The notes under the pieces are model-generated. The model saw only the letters and a list, made by a program, of their open reading frames with translations. It did no database searches and was not told where the DNA came from. This document shows positions 8,612 to 16,035 of a stretch of DNA of 64,000 bases, one piece after another. How positions within the stretch are numbered: the stretch's first letter is position 1; every line of letters starts with the position of its first letter. The position numbers and the translations under genes were made by a program. This stretch comes from Pleionea sediminis (GTDB lineage Bacteria; Pseudomonadota; Gammaproteobacteria; Enterobacterales; Kangiellaceae). Location of the stretch: contig NZ_SUNB01000001.1 in assembly GCF_007570825.1 (NCBI RefSeq), forward strand, positions 558,001-622,000, written 5' to 3'.

Positions 8612-9874
8612 TTAACTAATGGGGGCGGCCATTTGCATTAACAATCCACATAAATACGCTGCATAGGTGCCGAGAGCATACCCCAATACAGCGAGTAGTA
8701 CACCTACCGGCGCCAAAGCGGGATGAAACGCCGAAGCAACCACAGGTGCGGAAGCAGCTCCACCCACATTAGCTTGACTGCCAACCGCGATAAAAAATGT
8801 TGGTGCTTTTATAATCTTTGCCACCCCTAATAGCAAAAACGCGTGAATACTAATCCAAATTAATCCAACGATAAAGAGCCCGGGATGATCGGCTACGGCT
8901 TTGATATCCATTTTCATACCAATTGAAGCCACCAGAATATAAATAAAAACCGAACCGACTTTTGATGCTCCCACGGCCTCGAGTTTTCTGGCTGGACTGA
9001 AAGAAAGCGCCAAACCAATGGTCGTCGCAACAACAATCAACCAGAAAAATTTACTATCAAGACTGAACTTCTTAAGTTCGGGAAAACTTTGAGATATCAA
9101 AGGCGCCAAGAAGTCGGCAAAAAGATGAGCTACTCCGGTAGCGCCAAACCCAACGGCAAGAATGATCATAAAATCATTAAGCATCGGCATTCTTGCATGC
9201 TCCATATGAAATTTTTCGACTTGCTTACGAACTTCTTCAATCGATGAGGCGTCGGCCCCACGTTTCGCATCTAACTCTTTTGCTTTACTGGCCATAACCA
9301 GCAAAACAGCCATCCAGATGTTAGCCACGATAATATCCACAGCAATCATGGCGGGGAATATGTCATCAGAAACATTAAAAGTTTCGTACATGGCTGCCTG
9401 GTTAGCCCCACCACCAATCCAACTACCAGCGATGGTAGTCATACCACGCCAGACTTCATTAGGCTCAGCGCCACCGACCGTTTCTGGACTCACGAGCGAC
9501 ACCAGCAAAATTGCGATTGGACCACCAATTACAATGCCTATCGTCCCGGTTAAAAACATGATAACGGCTTTGTTTCCCAACTTTTTGATCTTTCCGAGAT
9601 CAATACTCAGGGTTAACAATATCAGTGAAGCAGGTAACAAGAATCGAGAAGCGACATAATAAATTTGAGAGTCGCTACCTGAGATAATACCCGCAGAGTT
9701 AAAAATGGCAGGAATAAAATAACAAAGCAATAATGCTGGAACGTACTTGTAAAAGTTGCGCCAAAAGTTGTGGTTAGAGTGCGACGTGTAAAACACAAAC
9801 CCCAAACTGATAGCTAAGATTCCTAACGTTACGCCATCACTGGTAATTAAAGCACTACTTTCTTCTACAGCCAT
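8612..9874 (-). CDS. DUF819 family integral membrane protein
   Basis: A 420-residue polytopic membrane protein with about ten hydrophobic segments, matching the DUF819 (YjcL-like) family. Landmarks are the N-terminal ALITSDGVTLGILAIS, the repeated Gly-rich half motifs (MTTIAGSWIGGGANQAAM and VGSQANVGGAASAPVVASAF) that indicate an inverted two-fold transporter architecture, and a charged cytoplasmic loop (KAKELDAKRGADASSIEEVRKQ) in the middle. The family looks like a secondary transporter, but its substrate is unknown. It lies 42 bases upstream of nothing transcribed with it except possibly the Mpo1-like gene, which precedes it on the same strand. Confidence 0.85.
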   Translation of the reverse strand: MAVEESSALITSDGVTLGILAISLGFVFYTSHSNHNFWRNFYKYVPALLLCYFIPAIFNSAGIISGSDSQIYYVASRFLLPASLILLTLSIDLGKIKKLGNKAVIMFLTGTIGIVIGGPIAILLVSLVSPETVGGAEPNEVWRGMTTIAGSWIGGGANQAAMYETFNVSDDIFPAMIAVDIIVANIWMAVLLVMASKAKELDAKRGADASSIEEVRKQVEKFHMEHARMPMLNDFMIILAVGFGATGVAHLFADFLAPLISQSFPELKKFSLDSKFFWLIVVATTIGLALSFSPARKLEAVGASKVGSVFIYILVASIGMKMDIKAVADHPGLFIVGLIWISIHAFLLLGVAKIIKAPTFFIAVGSQANVGGAASAPVVASAFHPALAPVGVLLAVLGYALGTYAAYLCGLLMQMAAPIS

Positions 9875-9916
9875 ATTTTCACTTTATTATTTGTTTTATT
9901 AAAAAAGACACGCCAA

Positions 9917-10387
9917 CTAGGAAAACTTAATTCCCAATTTTTTATATATAAATCCCATAAGCCAAGCAGGCCCAACAAGCAAGAACAACACGTCCTTAAA
10001 GAAGGAAGGTTTTTTACCTTCAATTTTGTGCCCGACAAATTGGAATATCCAAGCGACTATAAAAATGACAACGCCAACCACCCAAGGTTCAAATGGCGCG
10101 AGTCGTTCGATAGCATACGTTGCCCAAATGACGATTGCCGAAAACAGAAACATACCAATACTCAAGGACAAAGAAGTGACAATATAAAATATCATCACGA
10201 GCACTAAAGCCACGGTTGCCCAATTTACTATTGAATGAACCGCTAACCACTGAGGCACAGGTATTGACCAAAGCATTAACGCAACACTCCAGAAAATAGC
10301 AGGCACACAAATCCAGTGAATCAGTTTATTAGTCGAATTTTGATGACTCTCACCATACTCTTCGAGCCATTGAGTAGCAGTTTTCAT
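9917..10387 (-). CDS. Mpo1/YGL010w-like (DUF962) membrane protein
   Basis: A 156-residue protein with the DUF962 pattern: an N-terminal WLEEYGESHQNSTNKLIHWICVP segment with conserved His residues, three to four membrane segments, and FVGHKIEGKKPSFFKDVLFLLVGP near the C-terminus. In yeast the family member Mpo1 is an Fe(II) dioxygenase of 2-hydroxy fatty acids that uses these histidines (the H..N..H and GHKIEGKKP positions are present here). The bacterial role is not established. It is the first gene of a possible two-gene unit with the DUF819 protein downstream (42-base gap) and is divergent from the SAM hydroxide adenosyltransferase gene. Confidence 0.85.
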   Translation of the reverse strand: MKTATQWLEEYGESHQNSTNKLIHWICVPAIFWSVALMLWSIPVPQWLAVHSIVNWATVALVLVMIFYIVTSLSLSIGMFLFSAIVIWATYAIERLAPFEPWVVGVVIFIVAWIFQFVGHKIEGKKPSFFKDVLFLLVGPAWLMGFIYKKLGIKFS

Positions 10388-10467
10388 CGGTTCACCTTAA
10401 TATTATCTAACGGGCACCACTATACCACTGCCCTAAAATTTAAAAAAGCGTTTCAAATGAGGCACAT

Positions 10468-11244
10468 ATGGCTAACATAATTACACTAATGACCGATTTC
10501 GGAAGCCAAGATGGTTATGTTGGCGCAATGATGGGACGATTGTTACGCCTTTCACCACACCATCGAATTGTCGAAATTACTCACGACATTGAACCGCAAA
10601 ATGTTTGGCAGGCAGCTTTTTCTCTGCAGCGTTATGCCCAGGAGTATCCCGATAACACTGTCCATATGGTAGTGGTGGATCCTGGCGTTGGCTCAGAACG
10701 GAAAGCATTGGCACTCAGATGCGATCGACATTGGTTGGTCGGGCCGGATAACGGCGTGCTATCTCTTGCGGCCTCTCGCTACAAAAATGTTGAAAGTTAC
10801 CAATTAAAGTCTCAAACAGAATGGTGGAAAAAGCATACCAGTTTTGATGGATTAGCCTTATTTAGTCCTGCAGCTGCTTGCTTGCTAAACCCTGAAATCA
10901 GGCTTGAAGAATTAGCGAGTCCCATAGACGGCTATCATAATCTTGCTTTTCCGCCGGCAGAGTTCATTGGCAATAAACTGATTGGTCAGATTCTAAGCTT
11001 TGATCGCTTCGGAAATGCCATTACCAATATTACCTCGGCAGACATTCCCAAAAATCCTCTGTTAACCGTTGACTGCAACAAATATCAATTTCCCATTCGA
11101 CCTTTTTATTGCGAAGCTAATGCCAATAACCGAATTGCAATTATCAACTCCGATGGATACCTGGAGCTCGCTATTTATCAGGGGTCCGTTAAGGCGGAGC
11201 TAGCTCTCTCTATTGGAGATAGTGTATTTGTCGATCCAGAATAA
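10468..11244 (+). CDS. SAM hydroxide adenosyltransferase (DUF62 family)
   Basis: A 258-residue enzyme of the SAM hydroxide adenosyltransferase family, which splits SAM with water-derived hydroxide to adenosine and methionine and is related to bacterial fluorinase. The start MANIITLMTDFGSQDGYVG is the family signature, followed by ITHDIEPQNV, VVVDPGVGSERKALA and LVGPDNGVLS (SAM and active-site Asp/Arg/His residues) in the N-terminal domain to about residue 150, then a smaller C-terminal barrel containing FGNAITNIT. No chloride- or fluoride-loop signature of halogenases could be recognised. GAGG lies 5 bases before ATG. Physiological role is unclear, possibly SAM level control. Confidence 0.9.
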   Translation: MANIITLMTDFGSQDGYVGAMMGRLLRLSPHHRIVEITHDIEPQNVWQAAFSLQRYAQEYPDNTVHMVVVDPGVGSERKALALRCDRHWLVGPDNGVLSLAASRYKNVESYQLKSQTEWWKKHTSFDGLALFSPAAACLLNPEIRLEELASPIDGYHNLAFPPAEFIGNKLIGQILSFDRFGNAITNITSADIPKNPLLTVDCNKYQFPIRPFYCEANANNRIAIINSDGYLELAIYQGSVKAELALSIGDSVFVDPE

Positions 11245-11318
11245 ATCATACAAATTTAAAACTTTTTTTCTCCACTCAACGACTAACTCTGCAAACACAA
11301 ACTTTATAAGTCCAAAAT

Positions 11319-11876
11319 ATGTTGTTTAAAGAAGAAGACTCACAACTAATCAGTAAAGCGCTCGATGGCTCCGAGCGCGCGTGGGTCAAGCTCGTACGCA
11401 GATACGAAAAGCGAGTTTTCAACTATTGCTTGCGTCTGACTGGCTCAGCAAACGATGCCATGGACCTAATGCAAGAAGTTTTTTTAGCGGTCTATAGAAA
11501 TTTGCCGAGCTTTCAGGGTAATAGCCAGCTTCTAACCTGGATTTTTCGAATCGCAGCCAATAAATCAACCGACTGGCTAAGAAGCAAGCACAGAGTTCCG
11601 ACTCACGAAGCAGACCCTATCGATGTCAATCACAAAGTCGATTCAAAAACACCACAGCTCGAATTACAAACAGAGCAATCGAATAATGAGATTATGCGAT
11701 GTTTATCCGAGCTGCCCGACAATCAGCGTATTATCGTTGAACTTAAATTCTTCCAACACTTCACTTTTGACGAAATTGCTATGCAAACAGGCATTTCGCC
11801 TAACACTGTGAAAACCCGACTTTACGCTGCCCTAAAAAAACTTAAAGGGCATTTGGAGGTAAAACATGTCATGTGA
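11319..11876 (+). CDS. ECF-type RNA polymerase sigma factor
   Basis: A 185-residue sigma-70 family factor with only regions 2 and 4. Region 2 (about 20-90) includes the core-binding helix (AMDLMQEVFLAVYRNLPSF) and the WIFRIAANKSTDWLRSK segment; region 4 (about 120-180) has the helix-turn-helix HFTFDEIAMQTGISPNTVKT. It is the first gene of a three-gene unit: its last 11 bases overlap the start of the anti-sigma gene, and an exported coiled-coil protein follows. Such factors commonly activate their own promoter; I could not identify a convincing ECF promoter upstream (the 74-base gap is AT-rich). The stimulus is unknown, probably envelope related given the exported third gene. Confidence 0.9.
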   Translation: MLFKEEDSQLISKALDGSERAWVKLVRRYEKRVFNYCLRLTGSANDAMDLMQEVFLAVYRNLPSFQGNSQLLTWIFRIAANKSTDWLRSKHRVPTHEADPIDVNHKVDSKTPQLELQTEQSNNEIMRCLSELPDNQRIIVELKFFQHFTFDEIAMQTGISPNTVKTRLYAALKKLKGHLEVKHVM

Positions 11877-12525
11877 TCATTCACTCGTCGAACGTTATTT
11901 GTTTGAATACCTAGAGAGCACCTTAGAGCCCTCTCTTGCCCGAGCATTCGAGCAGTCCATCGATCGTTGTGAACATTGCCGCGATCTTTATCATGGCGCG
12001 GTAAACATGCAACAAATGGATAAAACCTGGCACGAGCAAACTCCACCGAATTGGCATCGAACTGCCTTTGTAGCGCGATCGCGGCAGAGCAAACATGTCA
12101 ACTGGATGAATCGACTGTCTCTGGCAACGTCAACACTGGCCATCATGTTAGTTCTCTTTCGCGTCGAATTTATTTCTAATGACAGCGGGTTTTCTGTGAG
12201 CTTTGGCGGTAAAGGCTCACAATCCGAAATAGCAAGTATAGTTGAGCAAAAAGTTTCTCAGCTAGCAGAGCAGCAAGCGGAATACATAGACACGCGTTTT
12301 GAGAATCAAAAACTGGATCGTGTCAGCGAAAATCAAGAAATGGTTAAAGCATTATTAGCACACAATCGTTCAGAGCGACGTCAAGATATGAATGTGTTGA
12401 TGGCCAGCTGGTTACAACAACGTGATTCCGATCAGCAAAAATTCAACAAACGTCTCGACTATGTCGTCGACAATCAAATTGAAAATAATCAGTACCTAAA
12501 TCAGGTGCTCAAAACATCCCATTAG
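11866..12525 (+). CDS. membrane anti-sigma factor with zinc-finger-like N-terminus
   Basis: A 219-residue single-pass membrane protein. Residues 1-45 resemble the zinc-binding anti-sigma (zf-HC2/ZAS) domain with Cys3, His5 and CEHC (Cys35, Cys38); the His usually found four residues before the first paired Cys is Ser here, so metal may be held by Cys3/His5 or lost. A membrane helix lies at about 82-105 (LSLATSTLAIMLVLFRV). The periplasmic half (about 125-219) is Gln/Glu/Arg-rich and predicted coiled coil (VEQKVSQLAEQQAEY). The gene overlaps the ECF sigma gene by 11 bases, which indicates translational coupling and equal dosage, and is followed 15 bases later by an exported coiled-coil protein. 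Confidence 0.82.
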   Translation: MSCDHSLVERYLFEYLESTLEPSLARAFEQSIDRCEHCRDLYHGAVNMQQMDKTWHEQTPPNWHRTAFVARSRQSKHVNWMNRLSLATSTLAIMLVLFRVEFISNDSGFSVSFGGKGSQSEIASIVEQKVSQLAEQQAEYIDTRFENQKLDRVSENQEMVKALLAHNRSERRQDMNVLMASWLQQRDSDQQKFNKRLDYVVDNQIENNQYLNQVLKTSH

Positions 12526-12540
12526 GTTTAGGAGATATCA

Positions 12541-13422
12541 ATGACTATTAAGCACACTTTTTTAGCCGCGATCGCTTGCACGGTACTTTGCAAAGCTTCG
12601 GCCAATGATTTCTCAGAAATCAATAAAGACATGCGAATTATGGAGAAAATATTGGAAGCATCACTGGGTGGAGATGAGCGATTTGGCGGCCGAATAGATT
12701 CGCAGTATCTTGCTCAACAAGGCATGGTTTTCACTATTTATTCTAATCGATTTCTCTCTGTTACCGGCACACCTACCGACTGGGAAAGCTGGGGTGAACA
12801 AATCGGAGCTAATACGCTAGCGCTAGTTCATAGCACGCTCTCGCCAATGACCGATGTACTGCCTCCTGAAGCCATCGAAGAAATCGAAGTAGAACTTGAA
12901 TCCAGTATGGATGAGTTACGTAACAAAGACGAAGCGTCTCGCGTAATCAGAGAAGAGCTTGAGAAAATGCGTGAAGAGCTCAGAGAGCAAAAGGAAATTT
13001 TACGCGATAACTTAAGAGAACTCCGTCAGGTAGAACGAGAAAAGTTTCGTGCCGATGAAGAGAAACAGCAGGAACTTGACGAGCAAAAAAAGAAAATTGA
13101 GCAACAAATTGCTAATAATAAGGAAGCTATGAATCAATACAATGCTAAAATACAAGCCTACCGCGAAAAACGGCTCGCTAAATTAAATGAAAAAAAGCAA
13201 AGTTTAATTGATGATTCCATTAAAACTTTGTGCGAATACAAAGCATCTTTGAAATCTTTACAAAACGATGAATATGTCACCCTGATTTTTGATAACTTTG
13301 GTAGAACCTCAGGTAATGATGATGAAATTTATGTTTTCCAAAAATCAAAACTGAAAAACTGCGAAGTCGATGAGAGTGGTTTAGCAGCTATTAAAAAATC
13401 AGCGATCATTTATCAACAATAA
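12541..13422 (+). CDS. exported coiled-coil protein of the ECF sigma operon
   Basis: A 293-residue protein with a signal peptide (MTIKHTFLAAIACTVLCKASA, cut near residue 21). Residues about 115-235 are almost continuous Glu/Lys/Arg/Gln heptads (EELEKMREELREQKEIL and similar), a long coiled coil. N- and C-terminal flanks contain short ordered segments (QQGMVFTIYSNR; YVTLIFDNFGR; EIYVFQKSKLKNC). Two Cys lie in the C-terminal part (TLCEYK, LKNCEV) and might form a disulfide. RBS AGGAGA precedes ATG by 5-6 bases, 15 bases after the anti-sigma gene. I do not recognise a family. Position suggests it senses or responds to the envelope signal of the ECF pair. Confidence 0.75.
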   Translation: MTIKHTFLAAIACTVLCKASANDFSEINKDMRIMEKILEASLGGDERFGGRIDSQYLAQQGMVFTIYSNRFLSVTGTPTDWESWGEQIGANTLALVHSTLSPMTDVLPPEAIEEIEVELESSMDELRNKDEASRVIREELEKMREELREQKEILRDNLRELRQVEREKFRADEEKQQELDEQKKKIEQQIANNKEAMNQYNAKIQAYREKRLAKLNEKKQSLIDDSIKTLCEYKASLKSLQNDEYVTLIFDNFGRTSGNDDEIYVFQKSKLKNCEVDESGLAAIKKSAIIYQQ

Positions 13423-13430
13423 CTCATTCC

Positions 13431-13475
13431 AACCTGCGATTAAGATCGCATCGAATTAATGAATCGCAGGTTTCA
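13431..13475 (+). terminator. terminator-like hairpin after the ECF operon
   Basis: Perfect 11-base arms AACCTGCGATT (13431-13441) and AATCGCAGGTT (13462-13472) with a 20-base loop, followed by a short T stretch. It begins 8 bases after the stop of the exported coiled-coil gene. The long loop and short T-run lower the score. Confidence 0.6.
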
Positions 13476-13581
13476 ATTAACAATTCGTATTAAATACCTC
13501 ACAAAATTTATGTCTATCTTTCAACGTCAATTATTTCTAGAATAAAGCAACTCAATCTAGCTGACTGAAAGGAAATTAAAG

Positions 13582-14058
13582 ATGATCAAAGAAGGTGACA
13601 AACTCCCCGCAGCAACATTTTCATTAATTACTAAAGAAGGCTCCAGCAATCCAACAACAGAAGAGCTTTTCTCTGGTAAAAAAGTTGTTCTATTTGCGGT
13701 ACCCGGAGCATTTACTCCAACCTGCAGCGAAGCTCATCTTCCAGGCTTTGTCGTTAACGCAGATAAAATTAAAGCCAAAGGTGTCGATACCATTATTTGC
13801 CTTTCTGTAAACGACTCTTTTGTTATGAAAGCCTGGGGAGAAGCCAGTAATGCTGACGATATTATGATGCTTGCTGATGGCGGCGGACAGTTTACCAAGG
13901 CAATCGGCCTAGAAATGGAAACTGGTGACTTTGGTGGCTTGCGCTCTCAAAGATACTCAATGATTGTTGATGATGGCGTTGTAAGTAAACTCAATGTCGA
14001 ACAACCCAAACAATTTGAAGCCAGTACCGCCGAAGTTATTCTGCAGCAACTAAGCTAA
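13582..14058 (+). CDS. peroxiredoxin, Prx5 type
   Basis: A 158-residue thiol peroxidase of the Prx5 (AhpE/redoxin PMP20-like) branch that reduces peroxides. The peroxidatic Cys48 is in the signature PGAFTPTCSEAHLPGF; SVNDSFVMKAWG and the active-site Arg in GGLRSQRYS follow, all as in Prx5. A second Cys is at about residue 73 (TIICLS), which may resolve the sulfenate, otherwise glutathione or glutaredoxin does; no fused glutaredoxin domain is present. RBS GAAAGGAA precedes ATG by about 7 bases. It is a lone gene with its own flanking hairpins; cytoplasmic. Confidence 0.94.
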   Translation: MIKEGDKLPAATFSLITKEGSSNPTTEELFSGKKVVLFAVPGAFTPTCSEAHLPGFVVNADKIKAKGVDTIICLSVNDSFVMKAWGEASNADDIMMLADGGGQFTKAIGLEMETGDFGGLRSQRYSMIVDDGVVSKLNVEQPKQFEASTAEVILQQLS

Positions 14059-14074
14059 AAACTTCGTTTTTCCT

Positions 14075-14106
14075 GGCCGGTTTTGCATTCAAGGCTAAAT
14101 CCGGCC
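14075..14106 (+). terminator. terminator-like hairpin after the peroxiredoxin gene
   Basis: Arms GGCCGG (14075-14080) and CCGGCC (14101-14106) separated by 20 bases, 16 bases after the stop codon, followed by TATTTCCCCTCTTTT. GC-rich stem in AT-rich surroundings supports a transcription end. Confidence 0.55.
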
Positions 14107-14254
14107 TATTTCCCCTCTTTTGCTCATTAAACTCCTTGATGATTACCCCAAAAAATACAGCAATCTCAAAAGTTTAACTTCTTATCCATTTTGTCTATAC
14201 TTTATTCAGTTGATATGAATTTTGGTACTTTGTAATTTTCATGAGGCATACTCT

Positions 14255-15922
14255 ATGAGCGCACTGAAACTGCAGTGGAGTAAGCAGCCGTTTTTTGTTG
14301 AGGCTGTCATAGAGCCGTCTGAAAAAACAATGAATATTAACGAAGTGGCCTTCCACAACTTTTTCAAACGCTCCCAATTCGCGCGTTGCCACTTATTTGA
14401 AGACAAGGTCAAAGAAGTGGTGGAAACCTGCCTGAATATCAATAATGATCCAAACATCGGGACTCAAATTATTACTGTTGCCGAAGCTCGTGACGCCGAA
14501 TTTGAGCTTGAGATTGATGAAGAAGAAATGTCTGCAGTTGTGAAGGTGACTACAGCTTGTCACGGGAAGACCTTTGATTTTGATAGTCTCGTTGAGTGGT
14601 TAAACAATAATAAAGTGGTTGATGGCATCAAAGAAGACGCCGTAAGAGACTTTTTAAAAACGATTGATGAAGTAGAGCCAGGGTCTCATTTAGAAGCAGT
14701 TTTAGCAACCGGTAAGCTTCCCGAACCCGGCGCCAAAACAGAGTTCAAATGTTTGGTGCCAACGTTATTAGACCGAGTACTCAAACCAAGACTTAAAGAC
14801 GACGGAACTGTCGATTTAATCGATCTTGGTACCATTGATACAGTACAACCGCAACAGCCAATCATGAAACGCATTCCTGCAACTCCTGGAACTAATGGAT
14901 TTACGGTGACAGGCCAAACAATTATGGCTCCAGAAACCGAAGAAACACCTTTTGAGTTAGGAGAAGGCGCAGAACGCTCAGCGGAAGACCGTCATTTGAT
15001 CATAGCATCTCGCAGCGGTATGCCGGTCATTATCGACAACGGAATGAGAGTCGATGAAGTTTATATGGTTGAAGAAGCCGATGCTTCTCACGGCAATATC
15101 ATATTTGATGGCAGTGTTGTCGTTAAAGGTGATGTTTCCAACAATGTTCGAATAGAGGCTACAGGCTCTGTTACGGTCGGTGGCTCAATAAATTCAGCGA
15201 CCATATTAGCCGGCTGTGACGTTGCAATTGCGAACGGCGCCGCAGGAAAGAAAGTCGATGAACAAGCGAGTGATGATTATTCCGGTTTAAGCTGCCACGT
15301 CACAGCAGGAGGACATATCAATATTGGATACGCTCAATACTCTCATTTAGAGGCTGGTAAATCGATTCATATTAATAAACAGTTATTGCACTGTCGAAGT
15401 GAAGCTAAACAATCTGTTATTTTAGGTCAAGGTAATGATCGAAAAAGCAAACTGATAGCAGGCTTTACTAAAGTCGGAGAGTCAATAACAGCGGGAGAAA
15501 TTGGCGCTCCAGCATTCATTAACACTCAACTTTTTTTAACCGCCAACTCTGATGAAGGTCGAGAAGAAATTGCCCAATTAAAAGAAAAGATGGTTCCCAT
15601 TAAGAAGCAACTGGATCAGCTGTACCAAGTTCAGAAATCATTACTCGATAACAAAGAAGCTCCTGACCGAAAGAAAAAATTAGAACAAGCTAGAAATTCT
15701 ATCCTAAGTCTTGAAAATGACCTTGCACCTATTCAAGAAAAAATTAAAACAATCGAAAAAGAAACACAAGAAAATCTCGAAAAATGTCATATTAAAGTGG
15801 TCAGTAAAATTTTTCCGGGCGTGCGCATCCATTTTGGTCTGTCAAAAATACGCATCAGTGAAGAAAAAGGTAGTGGCAAGTATATTTACACTACGGGTAA
15901 AATTGAGTTTACCCAAGAGTAA
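14255..15922 (+). CDS. FapA family (DUF342) protein
   Basis: A 555-residue cytoplasmic protein of the DUF342/FapA family. The N-terminal 260 residues include a small alpha/beta domain; the middle (about 260-430) is the repetitive beta-helix of the family (GNIIFDGSVVVKGDVSNN, VTVGGSINSATILAG, HVTAGGHINIG); a coiled coil follows (about 450-520, EEIAQLKEKMVPIKKQLDQL), then a short end domain (FPGVRIHFG). In Vibrio, FapA links sugar phosphotransferase signalling to flagellar assembly, but DUF342 proteins are broader. ATG 14255 was chosen over an upstream TTG because GAGG lies 8 bases before it. No flagellar genes are nearby. Confidence 0.85.
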   Translation: MSALKLQWSKQPFFVEAVIEPSEKTMNINEVAFHNFFKRSQFARCHLFEDKVKEVVETCLNINNDPNIGTQIITVAEARDAEFELEIDEEEMSAVVKVTTACHGKTFDFDSLVEWLNNNKVVDGIKEDAVRDFLKTIDEVEPGSHLEAVLATGKLPEPGAKTEFKCLVPTLLDRVLKPRLKDDGTVDLIDLGTIDTVQPQQPIMKRIPATPGTNGFTVTGQTIMAPETEETPFELGEGAERSAEDRHLIIASRSGMPVIIDNGMRVDEVYMVEEADASHGNIIFDGSVVVKGDVSNNVRIEATGSVTVGGSINSATILAGCDVAIANGAAGKKVDEQASDDYSGLSCHVTAGGHINIGYAQYSHLEAGKSIHINKQLLHCRSEAKQSVILGQGNDRKSKLIAGFTKVGESITAGEIGAPAFINTQLFLTANSDEGREEIAQLKEKMVPIKKQLDQLYQVQKSLLDNKEAPDRKKKLEQARNSILSLENDLAPIQEKIKTIEKETQENLEKCHIKVVSKIFPGVRIHFGLSKIRISEEKGSGKYIYTTGKIEFTQE

Positions 15923-16035
15923 TTTCTATTCTCGTCTGGGGATATAGCCTTGAGATATAACCCAAGCTTGTAATTATCATCCAACCCATGCAATCTTAAG
16001 GTGTAAAATTTTAAATACCATGGAGTCCAGTATTC

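Noticed and set aside
9318-9659. 113-codon frame on the plus strand inside the DUF819 gene
   Set aside because: It is antisense to a well-supported membrane protein gene, has no ribosome site, and its sequence is the mirror of membrane codons.
14173-14201. Sigma-70 promoter upstream of the FapA-like gene (TATACT with a weak -35)
   Set aside because: Only three or four of six -35 bases match and spacing is ambiguous, so the evidence is no better than chance in AT-rich DNA.
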